Positions 31,891-39,971 of a stretch of 64,000 nucleotides of DNA are shown in pieces (positions within the stretch are counted from its first letter, which is position 1; each line of letters begins with the position of its first letter). The translations under genes and the position numbers were made by a program. A model generated the notes under the pieces. It was not told the DNA's origin, ran no database searches, and saw only the letters and a list, made by a program, of their open reading frames with translations. The stretch spans positions 33,386 to 97,385 of the forward strand of contig NZ_JAFFIW010000024.1 in assembly GCF_018588885.1 (NCBI RefSeq), written 5' to 3'. Source of the stretch: Mesorhizobium sp. dw_380. Lineage in GTDB: Bacteria; Pseudomonadota; Alphaproteobacteria; Rhizobiales; Rhizobiaceae.

Positions 31891-31917
31891 GTTATATTGT
31901 TACCGTTATACAGTTAC
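31891..31917 (+). promoter_or_regulatory. tandem direct repeat upstream of metal-uptake operon (Zur operator candidate)
   Basis: Two copies of a 13-mer, GTTATATTGTTAC (31891-31903) and GTTATACAGTTAC (31905-31917), differ at two positions and are 14 bases apart. The stretch is strikingly AT-rich and 60-87 bases before the operon start. Half-sites GTTATA resemble Zur/Fur boxes of alphaproteobacteria, and the operon ends with a Fur-family gene, so autoregulation is likely. A full palindrome is not present. Confidence 0.5.
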
Positions 31918-31977
31918 ACCATACCGACAAGCCTTGCGGCCGGCCGTTCCTCCCACACAATCCAAAGGAGACCAAGG

Positions 31978-32859
31978 ATGCGTTCCGTTCCCTTTCTAGC
32001 CGCGCTGCTGGTTGCAGCGCCCCTGCTGACCAGTGCTGTCGCCCGGGCCGAAGACAAGATGAACATTGTGGCAGCCGAGAATTTCTATGGCGATCTCGCT
32101 CGCCAGATCGGCGGCAGCCATGTCGCGGTCACCAGCATCCTTGCCAATCCCGACGACGATCCGCACCTTTTCGAGACCAGCCCGTCGACGGCGCGCACCA
32201 TCGCCGATGCCAAGATCATCATCTACAACGGCGCCGATTACGATCCTTGGATGGACAAGCTGCTCTCGGCCTCGACCAAGCCGGACCGCACCACCATCAT
32301 CGCCGTCGACCTGATCGGCAAGAAGTCGGGCGACAATCCGCATCTCTGGTACAACCCGGCGACACTGCCGGCGATTGCCAAGGCGCTCACCGCCGATCTG
32401 TCGAAGCGCGATCCCGCCAATGCAGTGCACTACGAAGCCAATCTGAAAAAATTCCAGTCGTCGCTCGAGGGCATCGACAAGGAAATCGCCGACGTCAAGA
32501 AGACCTATGCCGGTACCGAAGTGACCGCCACCGAGCCGGTGTTCGGCTATATGGCGGAAGCCCTCGGCCTCAAGATGCTGAACTACGACTTCCAGGTGGC
32601 GTTGATGAACGACGCCGAGCCGAGCCCAACCCAGGTGACGGCTTTCGAGAACAGCCTGAAGGATGGTTCGGCCAAGATCCTGTTCTACAATTCGCAAGTG
32701 ACGGACGAGGCGACGACCAGGCTGCTCGACATCGCCAAGCAGAACAAGGTCACCGTCATCGGCGTCACCGAGACGGAACCGGCCGGCCAGACGATCCAGT
32801 CCTGGTTCGGCGGGCAGCTTGACGCGGTCCAGAAGGCGCTCGCAGCCCGCACGCAATGA
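31978..32859 (+). CDS. Zn/Mn-type ABC transporter solute-binding protein (ZnuA-like)
   Basis: Periplasmic metal-binding protein of 293 residues with a signal peptide ending ARA (near residue 24). AAAGGAG precedes ATG 31978. Cluster A-I features are DPHLFETSPS with His63, NPHLWYNP with His122, and TEPVFGYMAEALGL. Canonical ZnuA has a third His in this last motif; here Glu186 occupies it. The His-rich loop of many zinc binders is missing. The metal could be zinc or manganese. It heads an operon with an ATPase, permease and Fur-family regulator. Confidence 0.88.
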   Translation: MRSVPFLAALLVAAPLLTSAVARAEDKMNIVAAENFYGDLARQIGGSHVAVTSILANPDDDPHLFETSPSTARTIADAKIIIYNGADYDPWMDKLLSASTKPDRTTIIAVDLIGKKSGDNPHLWYNPATLPAIAKALTADLSKRDPANAVHYEANLKKFQSSLEGIDKEIADVKKTYAGTEVTATEPVFGYMAEALGLKMLNYDFQVALMNDAEPSPTQVTAFENSLKDGSAKILFYNSQVTDEATTRLLDIAKQNKVTVIGVTETEPAGQTIQSWFGGQLDAVQKALAARTQ

Positions 32860-33650
32860 GCGCCGTCGCATTCGAGCGGGTCACGCTGACCTATGGGGGA
32901 CGCCGGGTTCTTTCCGACGTCTCCTTTTCGATTCCGCAAGGCGCCTTTGTCGGCCTTCTCGGCGCCAATGGCGCCGGCAAGACGACGATGCTGCGCGCGA
33001 TCCTGGGCCTCATCAAGCCGGCGGGTGGTGCCATCTCGGTGCTCGGCAAACCGCCGACGCGCGGCAATCCGTCGATCGGCTACATGCCGCAAGCGCGACG
33101 CACCCTTACCCATATGGGCATCAGCGGCCTGGACTTTGTGCTCACCGCGGCGGGCGGACATCGCTGGGGCTGGCCCGTGGCTTCCGCTGCCGAAAAGGAA
33201 GCCGCCTGGAAGGCGCTCGAGGAGGTCGGGGCGACCGACCTCGCCCGGCGCCCGCTGGCAGAGCTTTCCGGCGGCGAGCGCCAGCGCATCCTGATTGCGC
33301 AATCACTGATCGGCGATCCGCAGCTGCTGCTGCTCGACGAGCCGCTGATCAGCCTCGACGCAGCACACCAGCGCACGATCATCGATCTGGTGCATGAGGT
33401 GGGGAAACGGCTCGGCATCGCGGTGCTGTTCTGCTCGCACGAGATCAACCCGCTGCTGCGCGCCGTCGATTCCGTGCTCTATCTCGGCAATGGCAGCGCC
33501 GCGATCGGCTCCGTCGACGAGGTCATCAGCGGGCCGGTGCTGTCGAAACTCTACGGCACGCAAATCAATGTGGTGCGGGTCGCCGGACGCATCTTCGTCA
33601 TGGCCGACGACGTCGAACTGGAAAGCGGGGCGCATGTCCACGATCTTTGA
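32856..33650 (+). CDS. znuC: metal ABC transporter ATP-binding protein (ZnuC-like)
   Basis: A 264-residue ATPase, starting in an ATGA overlap with the binding-protein gene. Walker A is GANGAGKTTMLRA, the signature is LSGGERQRILIAQSL, Walker B is LLLLDEPLISLD, and the switch His is in FCSHEINPLL. The C-terminus overlaps the permease gene by 17 bases. It drives import of the metal bound by the upstream protein. The symbol is given by family; zinc specificity is inferred from the linked Fur-type gene. Confidence 0.88.
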   Translation: MSAVAFERVTLTYGGRRVLSDVSFSIPQGAFVGLLGANGAGKTTMLRAILGLIKPAGGAISVLGKPPTRGNPSIGYMPQARRTLTHMGISGLDFVLTAAGGHRWGWPVASAAEKEAAWKALEEVGATDLARRPLAELSGGERQRILIAQSLIGDPQLLLLDEPLISLDAAHQRTIIDLVHEVGKRLGIAVLFCSHEINPLLRAVDSVLYLGNGSAAIGSVDEVISGPVLSKLYGTQINVVRVAGRIFVMADDVELESGAHVHDL

Positions 33651-34443
33651 TTATGAATTCATGCGCAACGCCTTCTATGCCTGCACCGTGGTCGGCATCG
33701 TCGCCGGTGCGGTCGGCTATTTCCTCGTGCTCCGGGGTCAGACTTTTGCAGGCCACGCGCTCGCCCATGTCGGCTTTCCTGGCGCCACCGGCGCCGGCCT
33801 CATTGGAGTGTCGCCGTTTTTCGGCCTGACCGTGTTCACCGTCGTCGCCGGCATCGGCATCGGCCTGCTCGGCGAGCGCGCGCATCGCGACGTCGCCATC
33901 GGCATCGTGCTGACGCTGTCGCTCGGCCTTGGCCTTTTGTTCCTGCATTTCTACACCGCCTTCGCCTCGCAGGCGACCAACGTGCTGTTCGGCAATGTGC
34001 TCGGCATCAGCCTGCGCACCGTCATCGTGCTTGCGGTGCTGGCCGTGGCGATCCTTGTCGCGCTGGTGCTGATCGCCCGGCCGTTGCTGTTCGCCAGCCT
34101 GCAGCCGGAACTCGCCGAGGCGCGGGGCGTGCCGCTCAACCTCGTCTCGACGCTATTCATGATCCTCGTCGCTGTCGCCACCGCCGAGGCCGTGCAGATC
34201 GTCGGCGTGCTGCTCGTCTTCGCGCTGATGGTCGCCCCGGCGGCGACGGCGCTCAGGCTGACGCGCCGCGTGCTCGCCGGCATCGCGGTCTCGATCGCGC
34301 TTGCCGTCGTCATCGCCTGGGTCAGCCTGTCGCTCGCCTTTCTGACCGACTGGCCGACGAGCTTCTGGATCACGGCGCTGGGTGCGGCCGCCTATCTGAT
34401 CAGCGGCATGGCGCAACGCTCGATGGCCAATGACAACCGCTGA
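33634..34443 (+). CDS. znuB: metal ABC transporter permease (ZnuB-like)
   Basis: An ABC-3 family inner-membrane permease of 269 residues with eight or so hydrophobic segments. Landmarks are LRGQTFAGHALAHVGFPGAT near the N-terminus and VGVLLVFALMVAPAATALRL near the C-terminus, both typical of ZnuB/MntB/TroC. ATG 33634 lies inside the end of znuC in another frame. Its end overlaps the Fur-type gene by 14 bases, so all four genes are coupled. Confidence 0.9.
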   Translation: MSTIFDYEFMRNAFYACTVVGIVAGAVGYFLVLRGQTFAGHALAHVGFPGATGAGLIGVSPFFGLTVFTVVAGIGIGLLGERAHRDVAIGIVLTLSLGLGLLFLHFYTAFASQATNVLFGNVLGISLRTVIVLAVLAVAILVALVLIARPLLFASLQPELAEARGVPLNLVSTLFMILVAVATAEAVQIVGVLLVFALMVAPAATALRLTRRVLAGIAVSIALAVVIAWVSLSLAFLTDWPTSFWITALGAAAYLISGMAQRSMANDNR

Positions 34444-34846
34444 CCTCACCCGGAACCAGAAGCTGGTGCTGAATGCCATCACCCAGGCCGGCAGGCCGGT
34501 CAGCGCCTACGACATCCTCGATGACATCCGGCCGCATGGCATCCGATCGCCGGTGCAGGTCTATCGGGCGGTCAAGAAACTCATCGAGGACGGCACGGTT
34601 CACAAGATCGAAAGCCTCAATGCATTCGTGTTGTGCGTCGGTCCACACGCCCATGGCCGGGGGACAGCGATCCTCGCGGTTTGCGAACGATGCGGCCGGG
34701 TCACGGAGTTTAGCGACGACGTTGTCGATCTCCGGTTGGCCGAGTGGGCGAGACGCCAAAATTTCCAGATCGGGACGACAAGCCTAGAACTCAGCGGGCT
34801 ATGCACTGATTGCCTGTCGGAGCCGACCGCGTTTCTTGAAAAATAG
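34430..34846 (+). CDS. zur: Fur-family metal-responsive repressor, Zur-like
   Basis: A 138-residue regulator with an N-terminal winged helix (AYDILDDIRPHGIRSPVQVY, RAVKKLIEDGTVHKI) and a C-terminal metal domain with two CxxC pairs (Cys85/88 in CERCGR, Cys125/128 in CTDC) that hold structural zinc. It is the last gene of the metal-uptake operon, overlapping the permease. It is most likely the repressor of this operon acting at the repeat before it. Zur is preferred over Mur because of the ZnuABC-like partners; not proven. Confidence 0.83.
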   Translation: MTTADLTRNQKLVLNAITQAGRPVSAYDILDDIRPHGIRSPVQVYRAVKKLIEDGTVHKIESLNAFVLCVGPHAHGRGTAILAVCERCGRVTEFSDDVVDLRLAEWARRQNFQIGTTSLELSGLCTDCLSEPTAFLEK

Positions 34847-34858
34847 ACTCAGGAATCT

Positions 34859-35680
34859 TCACGGGAGGACGGGCCGTGCAGCGGACCGTGAACGGTCGCC
34901 TTGCCGATCTACTCTCGGAAACGGTGTCTCGAAGCGGCGCGCGTTCGCCCCGCCTTCAGCTACCGGTGGCGGGAGTGGCGCAAGCACCGGAGGCCTGGCG
35001 GCAACTGCCGCTCCTCCAAGAAGAAGGCCAATCGCAATCAGCCAACTGCCAAGGATGCGCGCGGCGATCGGAAACCAGCTCTGCCGGAAGGCATGCCCGC
35101 TGAGGCCAATGGCAGCCAGGATCCATGAGCCGATAAGAGTGGCGATCAGCGAAATTGCGGGATCATGCAAGGTGGGGTCGGTCAGCGTTGTGGCGACACC
35201 AAGCATGGCGCCGATAAGCGTGGTGGCCAGGGGAGGAACCCATAGTCTGAGGCGGGCAGGCATGATCAACAGCAGACCGGACGCAAGCGCCGAAACCGGC
35301 CCGGTCAGGAAGAGGTGCGTCGTTGCGCCGGGCACGGCCGCCATGAGTGCGAGAAAGTGGTCCTGAAAGACTATTCCCAGCATGACGCCAAGCAGAAATG
35401 TTGCCAGTGCGACAACGACATGGCGACTGCGCACCAGAGCGATCGCGACACCAAGTCCGGCAAGCGGAATGACCCGTTCCAAAGAAAGGCCACTGTTAAA
35501 AATCCACCATGACGTCATCGTTCGCTCGGACGGCGCCTGCAATGCGAGAGCGCCGATAGCGGCTGCCCCGGCGAGCGCCAACACAGGGCCGGACCACCGC
35601 AGCAGCGTCCTGGCGGCGGGTCGTTGCGAACCTATCTCAGGCGACAAGGAAATAGGTGCCTCCGATCGCGATCGACCCAC
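34859..35680 (-). CDS. uncharacterised multi-spanning membrane protein next to HupE
   Basis: A protein of about 273 residues with seven or so hydrophobic segments (SGPVLALAGAAAIGALAL, FLLGVMLGIVFQDHFLALMA, LISLIATLIGSWILAAIGLS-like). I do not recognise a named family, though the His in DHFLALMA and GHAFRQ hint at a HupE/UreJ relative. GTG 35680 with CGAGGG upstream is chosen over a TTG at 35725 that would overlap the hupE stop. The polar C-terminal 45 residues look poorly conserved. It follows hupE by 16 bases and is probably co-transcribed. Confidence 0.6.
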   Translation of the reverse strand: MGRSRSEAPISLSPEIGSQRPAARTLLRWSGPVLALAGAAAIGALALQAPSERTMTSWWIFNSGLSLERVIPLAGLGVAIALVRSRHVVVALATFLLGVMLGIVFQDHFLALMAAVPGATTHLFLTGPVSALASGLLLIMPARLRLWVPPLATTLIGAMLGVATTLTDPTLHDPAISLIATLIGSWILAAIGLSGHAFRQSWFPIAARILGSWLIAIGLLLGGAAVAARPPVLAPLPPPVAEGGANARRFETPFPRVDRQGDRSRSAARPVLP

Positions 35681-35696
35681 CCAGCCCTCGCGATAG

Positions 35697-36248
35697 TCAG
35701 CCGCCGAACGGCTTGCCAAGAACAAGCCCGACCCCGATGCCCAGAAGATGGATCATGCCGGTGGCGACGACAAAGCCAATGGCAAAGTCGGCAGGGTCGG
35801 CGGCGTTGGGCAACTCCGCGCCATGAGCATATCCATGGCAAACCGCAAACACTGCGATCAGCAGCAACGCGATCCATTCCGCCGGCCGCCAGGCGCATGC
35901 AATGGCAAGTCCCAAGGTGATGATCGAAAGCGCGATGCCGGTCTCCACGCCGGGCAGCGGGAGCCCCGCAATACCGGCGACGCCACCGAGAACCATGATC
36001 TGCGGGAACGCGACCGGCAGCGCCCAGATCGATCGTCCGCCGATCTGGGCGCCCCACAAGCCAACGGCGAACATCGCCAGAAAGTGATCGGGGCCTGTCA
36101 GCGGATGTTCGAAACCGCTGCCAAATCCGCCTGTTCCCGTTTGAATGATATGGGCTTGCACACTTGTCGACACAGCTACGAGCGCGAAACTTGCCATGAG
36201 GAAGCGACAGAAAAGAGCCCCGGTCCCGCCTGGACTGCCCCCCAGCAT
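35697..36248 (-). CDS. HupE/UreJ-family nickel/cobalt transporter
   Basis: A 183-residue inner-membrane permease of the HupE/UreJ type. It begins with a signal-like segment ending SVQAH. The family signature HPLTGPDHFLAMFAVGLWGA follows, then about five more hydrophobic segments and the conserved FAVCHGYAHGAELP in the C-terminal half; these His residues are the expected metal contacts. ATG 36248 has GAGG upstream. By family it takes up Ni or Co. No urease or hydrogenase genes are present here, so cobalt for B12 or nickel for a distant enzyme are both possible. Confidence 0.85.
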   Translation of the reverse strand: MLGGSPGGTGALFCRFLMASFALVAVSTSVQAHIIQTGTGGFGSGFEHPLTGPDHFLAMFAVGLWGAQIGGRSIWALPVAFPQIMVLGGVAGIAGLPLPGVETGIALSIITLGLAIACAWRPAEWIALLLIAVFAVCHGYAHGAELPNAADPADFAIGFVVATGMIHLLGIGVGLVLGKPFGG

Positions 36249-36681
36249 CGGTCGCGACCTCGTGGCCTTCAAACTATGCACTGACCAGGCCACGTGTTGA
36301 TGCCCTTGTTACGCTGTTCGTCACGATCTGAGGGAATGTTTGCACCACGCGCCTGGATCGAGCCTGCGACGCCCATTTCCAAACCCAGCTTCCGACAGAC
36401 TCTGTGGAACGTTGCAAGCGTAGGGGCAATTGACAGCACGAATCGCGTCCCCAAACTCAAACAGTAGAGCGCAATTCTGTCGGTTTCGCGATGCCTGAGC
36501 ATTGAGCTGTTGGGCGGCGTTTGGCGTTTCACAAACTCCACCACCGATCTGACCATTGTCGATGGTTGAACCGCGTAGCGCGAACTCGATGGCTTCGCCC
36601 CGACCATGGAAGGGGTTCGCAAAGCGGCTGCCGGCCATTTCAGCCGCTTACATTGCGCTTATATTGAAATGCCATGTAAGC
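36249..36681. other. gene-poor stretch between hupE and tRNA-Gly
   Basis: About 430 bases with no convincing coding region on either strand. One hairpin is visible (AAGCGGCTG/CAGCCGCTT, arms 36622-36630 and 36641-36649). Composition is less GC-rich than the flanks. It may be the debris of past insertions next to the tRNA gene. Confidence 0.4.
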
Positions 36682-36706
36682 AAAAGGCGCCCCGAAGGGC
36701 GCCTCT
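36682..36706 (-). terminator. Rho-independent terminator downstream of tRNA-Gly
   Basis: Read on the minus strand: GGCGCCC, loop TTCG, GGGCGCC, then TTTT. The stem is at 36686-36703. It stands 28 bases beyond the 3' end of the tRNA gene and is a textbook intrinsic terminator for it. Confidence 0.88.
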
Positions 36707-36733
36707 TAATCGCTTGATTCCCCTAGAGGAAAT

Positions 36734-36808
36734 TGGAGCGGGTGAAGCGATTCGAACGCTCGACCCCAACCTTGGCAAGGTTGTGCTCTACCCCTGAGCT
36801 ACACCCGC
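36734..36808 (-). tRNA. tRNA-Gly (GCC)
   Basis: On the minus strand a complete 75-base cloverleaf starts GCGGGTGTAGCTCAGGGGTA and ends CACCCGCTCCA with encoded CCA. Acceptor arms GCGGGTG/CACCCGC pair fully. The anticodon stem-loop CAACC-TTGCCAA-GGTTG gives anticodon GCC, and the T-arm is GAGCG-TTCGAAT-CGCTT. An intrinsic terminator follows. Confidence 0.97.
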
Positions 36809-37021
36809 TCACACGGCGTCTTGGCCGCAAGCCGGGCCTATATGGCTGAAGAGCGCGGCGATTGCAACAGGGAATCGCGAGCCTTTTTGCAAGCTTCCTG
36901 ACGATGCCGGCAAACCGCCCGCGGCCTGCGGATTTCATTGTCCCGTTGCGCGATGGTCTTGTGTCGGCCGCCTTAATGGCCGTAAACGGCAAGGCCAAGA
37001 AACGGACGAAGAAGAAGATCG

Positions 37022-37519
37022 ATGCCGAAGAGCGAAGCTGAACTGATGGCCTTTCTTGCCGGGCTCGGCATTGCCGTCTCGACGATACGCCATCCGCCGC
37101 TCTACACGGTCGCCGATTCGCAGGCGCTGCGCGGCGAAATCGAGGGCGGGCACACGAAGAACCTGTTCCTGAAGGACAAGAAGGACAATTTCTTCCTGGT
37201 CACCGTCGGCGAGGACGCGGTCGTCGATCTCAAGCAGATCCACCAGCTGATCGGCGCCGCCAGCCGCGTGTCCTTCGGCAAGCCGGAGATGCTGATGGAG
37301 CTGCTCGGCGTTTCGCCGGGCGCCGTTACCGTCTTCGGCGTCATCAACGACAGGGAAAACAGGGTCAAGCTGGTGCTCGACAGGGATCTGATGGAACACG
37401 CCGTCATCAACGCCCATCCGCTGACCAACGAAGCGACGACGTCGATCGCGGCGGGCGACCTCATCAGATTCGTCGAGGCAACCGGGCATGATGCTGCTAT
37501 CTTGAAAGTCTCGGCATGA
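37022..37519 (+). CDS. prolyl-tRNA synthetase-associated deacylase (ProXp-ala/YbaK family)
   Basis: A 165-residue free-standing editing-domain protein that by family would hydrolyse Ala-tRNA(Pro) or a similar mischarged tRNA. Key segments are GGHTKNLFLKDKK with the conserved Lys, LLGVSPGAVTVFGVIND and NAHPLTNEATTSIA. The family length is normal. It is followed by the YbbN-like gene on the same strand with an 82-base gap. Confidence 0.88.
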   Translation: MPKSEAELMAFLAGLGIAVSTIRHPPLYTVADSQALRGEIEGGHTKNLFLKDKKDNFFLVTVGEDAVVDLKQIHQLIGAASRVSFGKPEMLMELLGVSPGAVTVFGVINDRENRVKLVLDRDLMEHAVINAHPLTNEATTSIAAGDLIRFVEATGHDAAILKVSA

Positions 37520-37601
37520 TCGCCACATGGATGGCGAAGCCGACTTCCAATGAAGATATTGCGCCGAACCGTGGCGGCGGCGCGACCGAAAGGATGACAA
37601 G

Positions 37602-38612
37602 ATGAGCGACAACAATCCGTTTGGCGGGTCATTCGGCAGCAATGGCGGCCAGTATGCCACCACGGTGCAGTATGGCGGAACCGAGCCCGCGCGCGCAAAG
37701 GTCGCCCCTGGCGATGCGCCCGCGGGAGCCCCTGCCGGCGGCGATGTCATCAAGGACACGACGACCGCGGCCTTCGCCGCCGATGTCATCCAGGAATCGC
37801 GCCGCCAGCCGGTGCTGGTCGATTTCTGGGCGCCGTGGTGCGGCCCCTGCAAGCAGCTGACGCCGCAGCTGGAAAAGGCGGTCAAGGCCGCCGGCGGCAA
37901 GGTCAAGCTGGTCAAGATGAACATCGACGATCATCCCTCGATCGCCGGCCAGCTCGGCATCCAGTCCATTCCGGCGGTCATCGCCTTTAAGGACGGCCAG
38001 CCGGTCGACGGCTTCATGGGTGCCGTCCCCGAGAGCCAGATCGCCGAATTCATCACCAAGGTCGGCGGCAAGGGCAATGGCGCGCCGCCGGTGGCCGAAG
38101 CCTTGGCCGCCGCCGCCGAGGCGCGCGACGCCGGCGACATGCAGGCCGCCGCCGACATCTATGACGCGGTCCTGGCGCAGGCGCCGGAGACGGTCGAGGC
38201 GATCGCCGGACTGGGCGAGTTGTTGTTCGAGGCCGGCGACACGCAAGGCGCCGAAGCGTTGCTGGCAACGGCGCCGGAGGCCAAGAAGGATGCGCCGGCG
38301 CTCGGCGCGCTGCGCGCCAAGATGGCGCTCGCCGCGCAGGCGGCCGCGCTTGGCAACCCGGCCGAGTTCGAGCGCCGCCTGGCCGAAAACCCTGGGGATC
38401 ACCAGGCGCGTTTCGATCTGGCCATGATCCAGAACGCCAGGGGCGAGCGCATGGCGGCCGCCGACAATCTCCTGGCCATCGTCAAGGCCGACCGCGGCTG
38501 GAACGAGGATGGCGCCAAGACGCAGTTGCTGCAGTTTTTCGAGGCCTGGGGCATGACCGACGAGGCGACGCTGGCGGCACGGCGCAAATTGTCGTCGCTG
38601 CTGTTTTCCTGA
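37602..38612 (+). CDS. thioredoxin-TPR co-chaperone, YbbN/CnoX-like
   Basis: A 336-residue protein. The first 50 residues are Gly/Ala/Pro-rich and likely disordered. A thioredoxin domain follows at about 50-155 with the redox motif WAPWCGPCKQL (Cys80, Cys83), and then TPR-like helices to the end (AEARDAGDMQAAADIYDAVL, NPGDHQARFDLAMI-like). E. coli YbbN lacks a working CxxC, but alphaproteobacterial CnoX proteins keep it, as here, and act as a redox chaperone holdase for GroEL and DnaK clients. It is upstream of the Lon-N-type gene, which also fits protein quality control. Confidence 0.9.
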   Translation: MSDNNPFGGSFGSNGGQYATTVQYGGTEPARAKVAPGDAPAGAPAGGDVIKDTTTAAFAADVIQESRRQPVLVDFWAPWCGPCKQLTPQLEKAVKAAGGKVKLVKMNIDDHPSIAGQLGIQSIPAVIAFKDGQPVDGFMGAVPESQIAEFITKVGGKGNGAPPVAEALAAAAEARDAGDMQAAADIYDAVLAQAPETVEAIAGLGELLFEAGDTQGAEALLATAPEAKKDAPALGALRAKMALAAQAAALGNPAEFERRLAENPGDHQARFDLAMIQNARGERMAAADNLLAIVKADRGWNEDGAKTQLLQFFEAWGMTDEATLAARRKLSSLLFS

Positions 38613-38708
38613 GCCGCGGCTGTTTCGTCGCACGGGCTTGCGGACGGTGGTGACTGCGCCAGATTAGGAAATTGACTTCCAGCTGGTGAAGTCGATCGGA
38701 GGAATGAG

Positions 38709-39380
38709 GTGCAAGCGGGAAACGCGCATTACCGGCTCGCCAAGGATTTGCCGTCGACGATCCCGATCTTTCCGCTCGAAGGCGCGCTTTTGCTGCCGGG
38801 CGGCCGCATGCCTCTCAACATCTTCGAGCCGCGCTACCTGCAGATGGTTGACGAGGCTATCGCCGGTTCGCGGCTGATCGGCGTCATCCAGCCCCGTCTC
38901 GATGGCGCGCTGCGCGAGGATGGCGAGCCGGAGCTCTGCAATGTCGGCTGCGCCGGCCGCATCATCGCCCTTTCCGAGACCGGCGACGGCCGCTACCTGA
39001 TTTCGCTGCAGGGCGTTTGCCGGTTCCGCATCACCCACGAACTGGCCGTGAAAACGCCGTTTCGCCAAGCCAAGCTCGCTCCCTTTCTCGCCGATCTCGG
39101 CGAGGATCAGGCGGCGAACGAGATCGACCGGCCGGCACTGCTCAGGGCATTTCGCGCCTATCTGCAGGCCAACGATCTCGAGGCCGACTGGGAAAGCGTC
39201 AGCCGCGCCGAAAATGCCATGCTGGTCAACGCCTTGTCGATGATGGCGCCCTATGGGCCGGCGGAAAAGCAGGCGCTGCTCGAAGCAGCGGACCTGAAGA
39301 CCCGGGCCGAAACGCTGATCGCCATCACCGAAATGACGCTGGCGCGCGAGAACGAGGACTTTGGTTCGAGCTTGCAGTAA
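38709..39380 (+). CDS. LON peptidase N-terminal (substrate-binding) domain protein
   Basis: A 223-residue protein equal to the N-terminal domain of Lon, without ATPase or protease parts. The PUA-like beginning is IPIFPLEGALLLPGGRMPLN then IFEPRYLQMVDEAIAGSRLI; the C-terminal helical part includes VNALSMMAPYGPAEKQALLE. GTG 38709 with CGGAGG upstream is the start; a nearby ATG is out of frame. Function is unknown, probably protein quality control. Its stop codon lies inside a large nested palindrome. Confidence 0.88.
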   Translation: MQAGNAHYRLAKDLPSTIPIFPLEGALLLPGGRMPLNIFEPRYLQMVDEAIAGSRLIGVIQPRLDGALREDGEPELCNVGCAGRIIALSETGDGRYLISLQGVCRFRITHELAVKTPFRQAKLAPFLADLGEDQAANEIDRPALLRAFRAYLQANDLEADWESVSRAENAMLVNALSMMAPYGPAEKQALLEAADLKTRAETLIAITEMTLARENEDFGSSLQ

Positions 39381-39433
39381 GATGTGCCGATATTCAGGTG
39401 ATGCCGGCCTGACCTGAATCTCAACACATCTTA
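39378..39433. repeat. nested palindrome at the end of the LON-domain gene
   Basis: Outer arms TAAGATGTG (39378-39386) and CACATCTTA (39425-39433) and inner arms ATTCAGGT (39392-39399) and ACCTGAAT (39412-39419) pair perfectly. The gene's TAA stop is the first three bases of the outer arm. There is no T-run, so it may be a palindromic interspersed repeat acting as a weak stop or RNA stabiliser. Confidence 0.7.
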
Positions 39434-39463
39434 GGCCCGCAACCGGCTGAGAAGAGTGATGCG

Positions 39464-39706
39464 ATGGCGGCGGATGGACGTGACGGAAAGAAGACCAATG
39501 TCGACCCCAAGCTGCTGGAGCTGCTGGCCTGCCCGCTGACCAAGGGGCCGCTGGCCTGGGATCCGGATCGCGGTGAACTGATCTCAAGGGTGGCCAAGCT
39601 CGCTTATCCGGTGCGCGACGGCATCCCGATCATGCTGCCTTCCGAGGCGCGGATCATCTCGGCGGAGGATGTGTTGTCGCCGCCGAAACCGGGTGGATCG
39701 ACCTGA
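39464..39706 (+). CDS. Trm112/UPF0434-family small protein
   Basis: An 80-residue protein of the YcaR/Trm112 type: PKLLELLACPLTKGPLAWDP, ISRVAKLAYPVRDGIPIMLP. In eukaryotes and archaea Trm112 activates methyltransferases; bacterial members are less studied. Only one cysteine (LACP) of the possible zinc-binding set is present, typical of the bacterial branch. It follows the LON-domain gene on the same strand. Confidence 0.88.
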   Translation: MAADGRDGKKTNVDPKLLELLACPLTKGPLAWDPDRGELISRVAKLAYPVRDGIPIMLPSEARIISAEDVLSPPKPGGST

Positions 39707-39745
39707 TTTCGGGCGCCGCTGGGGCGCAGAAGTTTCCAGAGGCTG

Positions 39746-39919
39746 GCGGGACAGCGCCCCCCTCTGTCCTGCCGGACATCTCCCCCTCAAGGGGGGAGAT
39801 TGGCTGTTGTCCTCGTTTTCGCCAATCTCCAACATTGAAAGACGGGTCGGGCGGCGAAGCTGCCGATCTCCCCCCAAGTGGGGGAGATGCCCGGCAGGGC
39901 AGAGGGGTGCTGTCCCGCT
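39746..39919. repeat. RIME-like palindromic repeat, full copy
   Basis: Inverted ends GCGGGACAGCGCCCCCCTC and the complement ending GGGGTGCTGTCCCGC enclose ATCTCCCCC.../...GGGGGAGAT hairpins. It lies between the convergent Trm112 and dnaE2 genes. Confidence 0.87.
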
Positions 39920-39971
39920 AGCGTCCATTCTGCATCACCGCGACGTTGAGATGCAAAACTAGGGAACCGCC

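Noticed and set aside
36299..36622. Possible genes in the gap between hupE and tRNA-Gly
   Set aside because: Overlapping short frames on the minus strand have no recognisable motifs or ribosome sites.
36976..37041. Small basic peptide frame (MAVNGKAKKRTKKKI...) before the ProXp-ala gene
   Set aside because: It is 21 codons, overlaps the start of the next gene, and lacks a clear ribosome site; likely chance.
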